A stretch of DNA of 64,000 nucleotides. Origin: Botryosphaeria dothidea. Taxonomy: Eukaryota; Ascomycota; Dothideomycetes; Botryosphaeriales; Botryosphaeriaceae. Position numbers and translations under genes: made by a program. Of the stretch, positions 33,388-44,525 are shown one piece after another (positions within the stretch are counted from its first letter, which is position 1; every line of letters begins with the position of its first letter). Below the pieces are notes generated by a model. The model ran no database searches. It was not told the DNA's origin and saw nothing but the letters and a program-made list of their open reading frames with translations. The stretch lies in assembly GCA_011503125.2 (NCBI GenBank), contig WWBZ02000001.1:4464001-4528000 (forward strand), in the 5' to 3' direction.

Positions 33388-35749
33388 CTATAACGCACAG
33401 CCGCAGGGCTATCCGAGCCAGCCTCCGCCTTCTTACCGTGGAGGTCATGGAAACTACCGTGGAACCCATTACAATTCCTCCGACCGCCGTTACCCTCCCT
33501 CAAGTTCGTCTTACTCGCAACCAACGCCAGCCATTGGACGTGGACGTGGCCACTACAGTAATCTGTCGTGGACTCCAGCCACTGGCAGTCGTGGAGGACG
33601 TGCGCCGATTGACAAGCATCGCAGTCTTCTAGCCCCAGTGGTTGGTATGAATCAGCAACAGCAGCAACCCAGCCAATCGCTTTCACCTGCTCCCGAGCAA
33701 GGCCAATCATCGGTTGACGAAGATGATAATCCGTTCCGCCCGTCAAAGGATTTGAGAGTCGAAGATCAGGGTCCGAAAGAGAAAGAGAAGGCTGCCCCTC
33801 CGGCGAAGCCACCTACCTCCGAAGCCTCGCAGAGTTCTTCGGGGCCGAAGATAAGTTTTGCGCTCAAATCGAAGACAGCTCCATCCGTCTCGTCTGCTCC
33901 CAAAGCAGACCTTTCCTCCAAAGCCCGCGAACCCTCTGTCCTGGAGACAGCAGCAGCAAAGGCTAGACCACTCCCAACACCTCCGGCCGCAGCTCCAAAG
34001 TCGAGAATTGATCCTCGCAGTGACCGACGCTATGATTCTCCGTATGACCGCAGGTCCGAATACAGGGTAGATGATCGCAGGTCGGACTACAAGTATGATG
34101 ACCGAAGGTCTGACTACAGGTACTCGGACCGTGACGATAGAGACAGGCGGTCTGACTACAGAAGACCTGACGACCGAAGACTCGACGACCGAAGACTCGA
34201 TGACCGAAGGCCTGATGACAGGAGGCTGGATGACCGACGACTGGACGATCGACGATCTGTTGACAGAAGACTTGATGACCGGCGCCTTGATGACAGAAGA
34301 TTAGATGATCGGAGGCTGGACGACAGGCGATCGGATTATCGAAGGGACGATGACAGGAGAGATCGAGACTATGATGATCGTCGGTCAGATTCTGGCTCCT
34401 CAGCTTTCCGTCCGACAGATTTCAGAGTATCGGATTACAGACCCTCGGAAATGAGGCGACGACCTGAACCAAAGCCCGCGCCTCCACGGAAAGAGAAAAG
34501 AATCATGAAGCGTCCCAAACCCAAGCCGACCTTGCAGCCTGAGTTTGCTGCTTCTGATTCAGTCTATTTCCGGAAGCCTGGTAACGAGTCCGTTGTCGGA
34601 TCGGGAACTTACGGAAAGGTGTTCAAAGCAATCCACGTGTACACCAACAGCAAGGTTGCCCTCAAGAAGATCAGGATGGAGGGGGAACGCGACGGATTCC
34701 CTGTCACTGCGATTCGCGAGATCAAGTTGCTCCAGTCTCTCAATCATGACAGTATCGTCAAGCTTCAGGAAGTTATGGTTGAGAGAAACGACTGCTTCAT
34801 GGTCTTTGAGTACTTGTCTCACGACTTGACCGGTCTCCTCAATCACCCGTCGTTCAAGCTCGAGCATTCTCATAAGAAGGATTTGGCTAAACAGCTCTTC
34901 GAGGGTCTCGATTACTTACACCGCCGCGGAGTGCTTCATCGAGATATCAAGGCTGCGAACATCCTGGTCAGCAACACTGGCCAATTGAAATTGGCTGATT
35001 TCGGATTAGCAAGGTTTTATGCAAAGCGAAAAAAGCTCGATTACACAAACCGCGTCATCACCATCTGGTACCGTTCCCCAGAGCTTTTGCTGGGTGAGAC
35101 CCAGTACGGGCCGGCAGTCGACATCTGGTCAGCCGCATGCGTGCTCATGGAGATCTTCACCAAGCACGCCATCTTCCCCGGCGATGGCGGCGAGATCAAC
35201 CAGCTGGAGAAGATTTACAATGTTCTCGGGACGCCCACGCGCTCCGAGTGGCCCGGAATCGTCGACATGCAGTGGTTCGAGCTGCTCCGGCCGTCGGAGA
35301 AGAAGCCCAGCACCTTCGCGGAGAAGTATAAGGACCGCGTTACGCCCGCGGCCTTCGACCTGCTCTCGGCCATGTTCCTGTACGACCCCGCGGCGAGGCC
35401 CAGCGCAAGCGATGTCCTGGAGCATCCCTACTTCACGACAGAGGAGCCGCCGGCCAAGCGCGCCATGGAGCTGGAGAAGCTGGAGGGTGATTGGCACGAG
35501 TTTGAGAGTAAGGCCCTACGGAAGGAGAAGGAGCGGTTGGACAAGGAGGCGAGAAGACAGGCGAGGGAGGATGAGAGAAAGAGGGCTGGTGAGGGCGAGA
35601 AGAGGAGAGCGGGCGACAGCGGCGTCGCGGAAGCGGAGGGTAGGGAGGCGAAGAGGCTTAAGCAGCAGGGTACGGAGAGCGTAGCGAGTGGAAGTGTTGA
35701 TGCAGGACCGGGCAGTACAGGAGGCGAGCCGATGGATGTGGAGAAGTGA
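31856..35749 (+). CDS. CTK1: CTK1/CDK12-type CTD kinase (CTDK-I catalytic subunit)
   Basis: Two exons, 31856-33186 and 33235-35749, join in frame to 1281 aa. The kinase domain (about residues 885-1190) is a cyclin-dependent kinase: Gly-loop GSGTYGKVF near 899, VALKKIRM, cyclin-binding helix FPVTAIRE, HRDIKAANI with the catalytic Asp near 1014, DFG near 1032, and T-loop TNRVITIWYRSPELLLG. The PITAIRE-like FPVTAIRE and the DFGLARFYAKRKKLDYT stretch fit Ctk1/CDK12/13, which phosphorylates Ser2 of the RNA polymerase II CTD during elongation. The first 440 residues are extremely Arg/Ser/Pro-rich with many SR, RS and SPS dipeptides. Then come a polyGln run (about residues 470-496), Gly/Tyr-rich sequence, and a charged tandem repeat (about 705-830). 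The C-terminal tail is a Lys/Arg/Glu helix. A short upstream in-frame ATG at 31820 is possible. Confidence 0.93.
33311..33388 (+). repeat. CAG/CAA tract encoding polyGln in CTK1
   Basis: An almost pure run of CAG and CAA codons, about 26 Gln in a row, starting just after PAYY. Mixed codons limit slippage, but this is a likely length-variable site among strains. Confidence 0.95.
34018..34395 (+). repeat. Degenerate tandem repeat encoding DDRRLDDRR / DDRRSDYR units in CTK1
   Basis: About 20-25 imperfect units of 12-24 nt (consensus peptide LDDRR or SDYRYDDRR) run through the linker before the kinase domain. Synonymous variation between units shows the repeat is old or under protein-level constraint. 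Confidence 0.9.
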
Positions 35750-38700
35750 AAATGGGGTCAAGCTTGGTGGTTGGTCGTGCATAAGGATTTGGGGAAAATC
35801 AGATGAGGGTTTGGGAGTGGTAGTTTCTTCTTTGGGAGGGAGGCATTTCTTCCTTTGAGCTCGTCAGCCACGCTAACAACGATTGATCTCCGCTGCGGTA
35901 CGAATTCAATTACTGCGCGTTCTTCTATGAGGATGATTGTGGCATACACGGGGTAGAAAGTCTTGGAGGATCTTGATTCCGGGTGGTTTCTTGTGCGGTG
36001 TGGAATTTTATCGACTTTTCAACACTTTCTGATTCTGGAAGATTCTTATGTTCAGTGAAAGAAGGGTACATATACGTATGGATGCAGGGAGTTGTGGTGA
36101 TGTGTAAAAATAGATTATCGCCCGGCACTTGATTCTGTCTGAGGTTAGCTTAAAAATCAGGATGGAAGAATGAAGGGGTCTTTGTGGTGGTTTATTTTTT
36201 CTTGATACTTTCTATTCCCGACTCAGAATTGAAGTCATTTCATTTTTGCGGTGTCTTATTGGCCTTTTTGCTGGGTCCAGGAATGTCTTTCTTGATTATC
36301 TGCTAGTAACGTGGAAGAAGCAGTAGACGCGAGGTGGGGAAAGGTTCACCCTTGATCTCCTACGGATCCGCCAGTCTCTTTTAACTCTTTTCCTGGCAAG
36401 TTAGCTGCAAGGCTGCCACGCCTAGAATTCTAGAAATGAAAATTATTCAGACTTAAGATCCGTAAGTTGTGAGCTGAATTCTTGACACGTGGTGAGCACT
36501 TGCTATTTGCGGTCGTATGCTTATTCGCGTTTACTCATCTTTCGCGGGAGCTGGGCTTCGTGATGCCCGAAGAGGACCCTATCACCCTTCTCGCAAGTTT
36601 GAAAGTTTTGCGTGACTCGGAGAGACTTGAAGTGATCGGGAGGAAGCTTTGGGTAATCTTTTTTAAGTCTGAGCTACTGGACTATCAAGATATGGGTGCA
36701 TGATATTTAAGTGGAAGACAACACTGCTCAAGCCGGCATAAACACCGTTTGACTGATCGATGAGGCCACGTAAGACTGGCCATGCAGTTCAGAGACTTCG
36801 AATCAGGATCCGGAAAGCACTGTCAACGAGGTTTGTATCCGCGTTAGCTTCTGAACTAAGATAGCGCGCGTCTCTGTCTAGTCTCTCTGCCTCTTCACCT
36901 AACCCAAATATACTCCGAGTACCGAGACAGCTCGTAACTTTCCAGCAATTCGTCACAAGCTTTTTCTTCCTCCCACCTCTCCGTCCTGGGATATGTTGCG
37001 CAATCATCGCAGATCGCGATTTGGCTGCTGCGTGTCTGCCCACTTTATCTTTTCAACGTACGCCGGTCGTGCTGTTGGTGCGACGAACCGTCGCCTCCTA
37101 GCGCGGAAAATACAGTACAAGCCTACCGGCTTATCAGAGTTCACCGAGGTCGTAAGAATAACAGAGTTGAACACGGTTTCGTGAACGTGACAAATACGCT
37201 TGTTGGCTTTTTTTTTGTTTCTTGTTCTACTCACGCCGTCTCCGTGGCCGCGGGTTTGCGGACCGGGTGCGAAGCTTTGCCCAAGCTCAGTTCAGACAGC
37301 TTGTGTGTGCTCGATACTGCGTGAGAAACTCACAGCAGACGTCCAAAAAGCCGTCCGCAGCCCGCAGACGCCAGGATCCTCTCCACGTGGTCATATGTTT
37401 GAATGTCCGAAGAGCGGATCCAGCATCCCATTCGGAGCTTCCCAGCTGCAGCTTATCGTACCGAACGAACCTACCTCGGACGACGAACCTATTGCATGGC
37501 AATGCCGCGTTTCTCGGCTTCGTCACTTGCCAACGTCACCGTGGACATATCCCGACCACCAAGCACAGCGATCTTACTCGTCGTCCCTGGGCCTTCATGA
37601 CGTGTATGCGTTCTCGAACTTGGCACCGTCCCTGCAACATCATCGGAGTGTCCGAAGGTGTCGTGTTTCGAAACGGACGGGCGTCATCGTTTTTCATGCA
37701 GTGTGGAGAATAAGACATGGTTTGTCATCAGAGGGTGCCGCACGATGAGGCCTAGTGCCGTTTTGGAATCAGCCATAGGAAGAGAGGGAAGGATTCGGAA
37801 TCCGGGCCAGCAGTTCTGTCTCTATCTGAGCGCTGGATGTCGGAGAACTGGTGGTCGGGTCTGGATTCAGGATTCAAGATTTTGCGGGGTTTGGTAGCTT
37901 TAGTGTGGGTGCGTGGCGTTGTGATGTGGTGAAGTTTGGCTGCAGAATAGCGCGAGGGGAATAAGCAGTGGTGTGTGAAGGAGGCGTGAGCTAGAGCAAC
38001 CCAGGCTGTTGCTGGGGTGCGATTGTTTGTGATGAGGTGGTCTATCGCAGGTAGCCAAGTTGGTCCCCGCCAGTTCGAGAGTCCACGGCCTCTGCGTTCT
38101 CGCATCAGAAGCACTCGTGCGTACTGTCCGGCTGCTTATCGCGGGTCTGTGTTAGCTGCTTTGCCATCCTCACTAGCGCGTGTCTGGCAACACGAACGCC
38201 TCTTCTGTTCGAAACAGGCAGGCTTCTGGAAGAATTTCTGGTTTGCTGTCGTGGAAAAGGGTCTGTGTGCTCTTGAGCGCGTCTCAGATGCTTCTGCTTT
38301 TAGGGAGTGCTTCGGCGTTCTGACACGGTGGTTTCTGGGCAACAGTTGACGGCGGCCCTGAGGTTGACTGGACGCAGATGGTACCGGACAATCGGTGTCC
38401 TACGGCATCATATAGTTTGCTTGGCGAGGGTCAGTAGAGTGGGATGCCGTCCGTTTGTCGTGTTGTGTACGAGGTCGGAGGAATTGAAGGCTGGGCGCCT
38501 ACTAGCAACGACCGGGAAGAGTTTACGAATGCTCGATTGTGACGACTCACTTGTGACAGAGTCGGTGGGCGCTGAACATCCCTTGATGATAGCGCAGTCG
38601 AACGCGCAACTTTTGTTTCGCGGCTCTGAGAGTTGTCCATTTCTGTCTACTGTGGCTGTCAGTGCATGAATTTCATGTGCCCCATGTTTCTACCGTTGCC

Positions 38701-41700
38701 GTCAACGGCGGGGCTCGTCTCAAGGCCCATCCAGAGGTACAGCGAATGCGTAAGCAACGGCATGTTTTGCAAACTGAGATAGAGAGACGGCGGAATATCT
38801 TGACGAATAATTGTCCGCCGGACAAACAAAAAGCTTTGACTGTACAGAAAGGTAGAAGGAAAGGTGGCGAAAGGCCGCGCGGAGGCATTTCTCAGAGCAT
38901 TGCGCGTCACCCTGGTCTATAACAAACATTCTGCTATAAGCAAATTAGGAGCGCAGAAATTGTCTGTTTGCCTGTCAGAGCGTTTTCCCACCAGCTTTGT
39001 CGCAGACCTGCTCCATCGCTTGTATCTCGGTTCCTGTATCGTGCGATTGCGCGAGTTCTCGCGATGTCTCAGATCGGTGGTGATCAAGCTTCGGTTAGCA
39101 AAGCTGAGATGGGGAAGGGTTGAGAAGAGTGGGCGAAGTGGACCGATTGGCCGTTTCTTCAAGCGCGACAGTCGGAGGCACCTGACCCGATGTTGTCCTT
39201 AAACGGCTGCGAGCGTCGTTCCTGCACATCCAGGGTCCCGAAAAGGCGCGCCAGGCGGCGGAGTTGACGCCGGACGTCTCACCGCCAGACCTCTTTACAC
39301 AAGGGAGTCGGAGGAAATTGACAGGGAAGAGAGCACTGGGACTCGGCAGCCATTAAACCGCATTGAGGACCAAGGGCATTCTGATTTGAGTAGTTGGACG
39401 TCAATGGGCGGGCATGAGCAGCTAGTAGATCCTGATAAGAAGCAACAGCAAAGACGGAGAGGCGTGCGCATCCGCCGCTTGGAGGGGGTCGATGACGGCG
39501 ACGAGGAGATGGCGCGCGAGATCTTCCCACCCTGAAGCCACCCGTGCCTCTGCCGTCGTCATGCGCAATATTAGCGGTAATAATGCAGGCCGGAGTTATA
39601 CGGGAAAAATCGTGTACAATAGGGGGACGTTGAATGAGTTGAACGGGCATTGGAGGAGAGGAATCTGCCGTGGGGGCCTTTGTCAAATGATCTCCAGGCC
39701 GGTCATCTATTAGGCGCGCACCGTCCTCTTCTGCATTCTCCTCTTCACTGAGAAAGACTCGCGGGCTTAACCGCATTGAGCCTTCTCGCAGCTGGTATAC
39801 GTATGATTGCCCTATAGGGATGTAATGCCCGTTTGATCGCCGTTTAGCTTTCGGTTATGCGGCTTATGCGCTGACGACCCTGCCAGGTACCCGTCCGTCT
39901 CCGCAGCGGTGCCGACAGCGCGGACGTCGTCTTGTCGCGCTCTCTGTTTGAAACGCACGACCGCCATCAACGACGGTCCCGAGGCTGAAGTTGGAATTGA
40001 GGGAGTCTTGAAGGTTGGCTCTCAGACTTTACCCGGCAATCAGGTCTCGTTCCGCCCGCTGCACAATCCAGCACGGGGCATACATGTCTGTATGAGCAGG
40101 GTGGCAGGGCAGCGCTCGGGCTCACGATGCGAGAAATCGAAATGTTTCAATTGCCCTGTGCACGCTCTGTTTCTGCCGCCGTCGTCTTGGTGCGGGCGGG
40201 GCCGCCTGCTGCCACTGGCGCTCGATTTGCTGCTGCTCTGCGAGTCGCTGCACGCGTCTCCAGATCTGGTGGCGTTAGGCGTACACAGAGGCGGCCATTG
40301 TAGCGGTCGCAGAACACGAACACAAACGGCATTCGAGAAGTTCTGGCGCTCCCGTCGGCCGCTTGGCCCTTGCGACACGACACCGGCCTGGCGCTGCGGC
40401 TCTCTCTGCGGGCCGCGCTATCCGGAAGGCTCCGGTGAATCGGCCGAGGGTCATCTTGTTAGCGATGTGGTGGTGTGAGGCGGACACAGCGTGAGGGCGT
40501 GGAGGATGAGATGGCTGGGGAGGGAGGTGCTCTGTGCATCGCAATTCTCTTCAACCCCACCTCAGGCTAAGAACCGAGGGAGCACTGATGCGGATGACGG
40601 CATCCAGCATGAACCCACCGGAGGATCTCGCACAGTTCGCAGCGCTCTCAGTTCTGAAGCGCGCGTATCTCGGGCGACACAGCAGCGCGAGGCACCCAAG
40701 CACCGGATCGTCGATGCGGCCGCCCGCACGATCACGCACATGGCTGCAGACGGGACGCGGAGAAGCAGCTGGCAGCGGTTCGAAGGGCGGCGAAGGGGTG
40801 CGAAGTGGGATGGAGATGAGGCTGAAGTTTAAGAGATTGTCTTTGGGGAAGTCTCATTTCCCGTCGGAATGCAGATAAGATAGCCATGTCCCTGGCATGG
40901 CCCGGCGGCGCGCTGCCATTGGCCGGCGGCGCGAGCGTGCAGCGTTCGCTTTGCTCCTCCAGATCCTCGGTTTGCGAGCACAGCATCCAGGACCCTGGGC
41001 CGCGTTGTATATCTCCTTGTATATCTTCTATTACGCAGGGTCGCCCTAGGCTGAGCGGTCGAAAGACGCGTGCTTGATTGGGACAATGCGAACGCGACGG
41101 CGACACGTGCAGGCGGAGGTGCACAGTTTTGCGCCCTAGGCTCAATCTGTGCCTGGGGAAACTGCAGAGCTTGCGATGCTGCGCGCCACTGAATCTTCGC
41201 GCGTCACACTATGGATCAGCGGAGGCAAAGCTTGTCCAACGATCAGGTGCTCGTGCAAAGACTGCGCGAGCAGCACCAGCACCAGCGCCAACGGACGTGT
41301 TGGTTGGCAGTGCAGCGCAGCGCAGCGCTCGCGGCGGCACTTCTTGCGGCGACTAACAACCACCCTCGCCTGGCGCTGATCATTGGCCCGATGCAGGCCA
41401 GCAGTCACATCTGCGAGCTGTCTGTCGCTCGCCGTCTCCGGAGCGCCGGCCGCCAGTGCCTGCGTGGGCATTTGCGATGCTGCCGTTGGCCGGGCCAGTC
41501 ACCTGCATTATCTCCAAGCCCCTCGTCATTTTCGCAGGCCGCTCGCTTGAGAAGGAGCCTCGTTTGCACGATCACGACGAGGGCGCCGAGCATCATTCGA
41601 AACACGGTCCATCCCTGAGCGAGAGCATTTGCGCCACAGCCGAACGGGGCCATGTTCGTCATCGACGAGCGTGTCTCAGAATAGGACCCCCGGCCGTGTT

Positions 41701-42881
41701 GGAGGCGCTGACTCGTCCCAAAAGAGCAGCGGGCGTGCACGCCATGTTGGTGGTGGTTTGGCAGGATCATCGGGAAGCGCGCTTGCCCGCCGCCCGAGCG
41801 TGCGAGCCCTGACGAGCCCTGAGCCTGAGCCTGAGCACTGGGCGTCGTGGGCCTGCGCGACTGCGACTGCGGCGCGACAGCAGCTTCTTCAGCGGCGTGC
41901 TGGGCGTGTCTCAGCTGCTGACGCGCGCCGCCTCAGCCATGCTCGTCGCTGGAGACGGCTGCTGGCCGCCGGCCGTTGTCGCCACGCGCGCTGGAGATGG
42001 GATGATGCCTCTGCACCGCGCAGCGCATGGGGCGCGAGTCGTCGCCGTTCCTGGCGAATCTCGTCGGCGAGATGCTGATCAGACACTGCACTGGCCCGCT
42101 GGCTTCGGCCGGCTTGCTGCACACGGCATGGCTGCCCCCGCAACGGGAGAGCAGAAATGGGGCTTTCCCCTGGCAGCTCTGGAGGGTCCATGTCTAGCGC
42201 AGCGCTTTCTCACCGCTTACGCCGTATCACTGCTCCTCCTGCACGACCATGGGGGGCCACGCCGAGCAAAAAGACGCCTGTTCGCCTGCCCGCCCTGCAG
42301 CTGCATGCAGCAGGCATGGAGTCCACGAGCTGCCTGCTTATCCGCCTCTAGCCCCGACTGCGACAGCGACTGAGACGCGCACAGCTGCTACTCCCGGCCG
42401 ACATCCCACCCCCATTGCCTCGCCGTCGCTCGCGCCGAACGCCCGCCCTCCATCAGATTGATTGTCTTGGCGCCCGTCCTCGCCCCAGATCTGACCTAGC
42501 CGCCCGTTCAGTCGTAATTCTTCCGCGAGCCCAGTGTACTTGAAACCCTCCAGCGCGCCCGTGCGCCCGGCCGTCAGTTCATCCTAATATAACCGATAAA
42601 GGGTCTTGCCATCAAAACATCCCTGCCACCCACCCAGCCACGGCCCCCGGCTCCCTTCTTCATCCAGGTCCGGGATCCCGTGTCCTCTCCATTCCTTATA
42701 CATCACCCACCGCGCGCACCCAAGTCTTAGGCCAGCCGCGCGAACACGCTGCCGGATCCTCCACGTACTTATCCTCCGAGACCCTTCCCAGACGCCTTCT
42801 GCGAAGGCGCACACCCCCACCCATTCTTAATCCACCGTGTCCCTCGCCAGAAGCAGCAGAGCTCCAGCCTGGACAGTGACA
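35750..42881. other. 7.1-kb region without a recognisable gene
   Basis: No domain, no consistent exon chain and no tRNA-like B box found. ORFs of 60-190 codons occur on both strands and overlap one another (for example 37200-37748, 39909-40478 and 41897-42373 on plus; 39279-39776 on minus). The first part (35.75-37.2 kb) is A+T-richer; 39.9-42.5 kb is G+C-rich, which makes long chance ORFs expected. A TAATATAA at 42585-42592 followed by a pyrimidine-rich leader is the likely core promoter of the 42882 gene. Much of the block may be upstream regulatory DNA or non-coding transcription units. Confidence 0.5.
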
Positions 42882-44525
42882 ATGGTGGACGTACGCATCT
42901 CCCAGCAAATTCCCCAGTGGACTGTCGAGAAGTCCTACCACCGCAGCCAGCACAACGAGAGTCCGGCCAGCACCCCAGACCTCGACGACCAGGACAGGAT
43001 CCGTCTGGCTCGCTCCTCGACAATGCCGCTTCCCTCTCTGGAACCTCCCAGCATGCTCCAGGACCGATACCTTTCATCCGAGGAAGACCTCTCGCCCACC
43101 GTCTCAGACTCGGCAGAGCAATTCGACGACGATGACGACGAGATGGTCGAAATTGCCGAGGCTACCACAATTGTGTCGCCCATCCTCTCGAAAGCACAGC
43201 CGTGCAAGGTTGCGAAGGCCGTCTCCTACGTTTCCGCCGGCCGTGCCAAGGTCGTCGACATGAACGAGACGCATCCCACCCGGGAACGCACATTTAGCGT
43301 TCCAGCTGTTGCAAATGCCGTTCCTATTCTTAAGTCTCCCGTCCCTAGGATGTCGCGGATGTCGCTTGGAAACTACAAGGTTCCAGCCTCCACCGACCGC
43401 CCGTCCCTCCCGAGACAATCCACCTACAGCGATGGCCAGTTTGCCTGCAGCTCGCCAGCTGTGCCTCCCCGGTCGGAGAGGCGCAAGTCCTCAATGCCTG
43501 CGAGAGAGAAGCCGCCAATGATCAGGTCGCCGCTTTCTTTTGATCCTTCTTCAGCGCCGCCGGTGCCGTCGTCTGGATCTCTCCGCTCGTCCGCCAAGGT
43601 AGCCAGGCACTACAGCATGGCGGCAGCACCATCCTCTAGCATCTATAATAGCGATCGTCCCAAGCTTATGAGATCGACCACGGATCTGAGAACCACGCTG
43701 TCTCCCAGCCCTCCGCCGCTTCCGACGCGTTCCCAGTCGACCGAGCCTGAGCCTATCTCACCCATGCTCGAGCGACCCACAATCCCCGCCGATCCTGAGC
43801 TGCGCCGCCCGTCTTCTGTCCGCTCCTCGTATTCTCAATCTCCCCACTCGAAGCGCGCCTCCGCAATTCACGCTCGCCAGCGTTCTGGCTCGGTTCAGCT
43901 TCCTCCCTTTGCACCCAACGCCTCTCCGCTCACACCCGAGACACCTACTTTCCTAAACACCGATCCCTTTGCAAAGAAGGAGGAAGACAAGCCCGAGGAG
44001 AACGGCAAGCCAGCGCACAGGCGTCTGCGCAGCATCAGCCGCACTCTCAGTCTTGCCAAGATTGCCTTGGTCCCGCAAAATAAGCGTGGATCGACGTGGG
44101 GCAAGAGCAAGGGTAAGGCCGACAAGAACCACCGTGATTCCATGGATTTGCTCTCCCCCATCTCCCCAATGACACAGTCAAACGTGCCGAAGGAGAGCTA
44201 TCTCACCGTGTCTTCGCCGCTTGTCGCGAACATGCCGCCGACGCCCGTGACTCCGGGTACGCCGATCCCGCCTACCCCGAGCACCGCGGTGTTCAGCCCG
44301 CGGACATCCTCGCGCTTGAGCAACAACACAATTGAGGATGAGAAGGAGGTCGAGCGCCCGCCCAGGACTTCCAGCCTTGCCCAGCGCCCCCGCCTCGTTC
44401 CCCGTGGCGCGGACGAGAGGGAGCCTCCGCTTAGAATTCCGCCCTTTCCCGAATCGGACGACGAAGTACGCGTTCCGGGCCGCAGGCGATTGACCAAGAG
44501 GAAGAGCATGCTCGGTCTTGCCTAA
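42882..44525 (+). CDS. Ser/Pro-rich disordered fungal protein, function unknown
   Basis: A single exon; I choose MVDVRISQQIPQWTVEKSYH at 42882 (547 aa) over the in-frame ATG at 42837 because it starts the conserved-looking N-terminus. The protein is almost wholly low complexity, rich in Ser, Pro, Arg and Thr, with an acidic patch (QFDDDDDEMVEIAEATT), SP/TP dipeptides throughout (potential CDK/MAPK sites), PPLPTRSQS-type proline motifs, and a basic block near residues 390-420 (RRLRSISRTLSLAKI). A terminal RRRLTKRKSMLGLA closes it. No TM segment or signal peptide. The short motif islands suggest a signalling or polarity scaffold, but that is inference only. Confidence 0.75.
   Translation: MVDVRISQQIPQWTVEKSYHRSQHNESPASTPDLDDQDRIRLARSSTMPLPSLEPPSMLQDRYLSSEEDLSPTVSDSAEQFDDDDDEMVEIAEATTIVSPILSKAQPCKVAKAVSYVSAGRAKVVDMNETHPTRERTFSVPAVANAVPILKSPVPRMSRMSLGNYKVPASTDRPSLPRQSTYSDGQFACSSPAVPPRSERRKSSMPAREKPPMIRSPLSFDPSSAPPVPSSGSLRSSAKVARHYSMAAAPSSSIYNSDRPKLMRSTTDLRTTLSPSPPPLPTRSQSTEPEPISPMLERPTIPADPELRRPSSVRSSYSQSPHSKRASAIHARQRSGSVQLPPFAPNASPLTPETPTFLNTDPFAKKEEDKPEENGKPAHRRLRSISRTLSLAKIALVPQNKRGSTWGKSKGKADKNHRDSMDLLSPISPMTQSNVPKESYLTVSSPLVANMPPTPVTPGTPIPPTPSTAVFSPRTSSRLSNNTIEDEKEVERPPRTSSLAQRPRLVPRGADEREPPLRIPPFPESDDEVRVPGRRRLTKRKSMLGLA

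Noticed and set aside
39909..40478. 189-codon plus-strand ORF
   Set aside because: Cys/Arg-rich chance ORF in G+C-rich DNA, overlapped by minus-strand ORFs; no motif.
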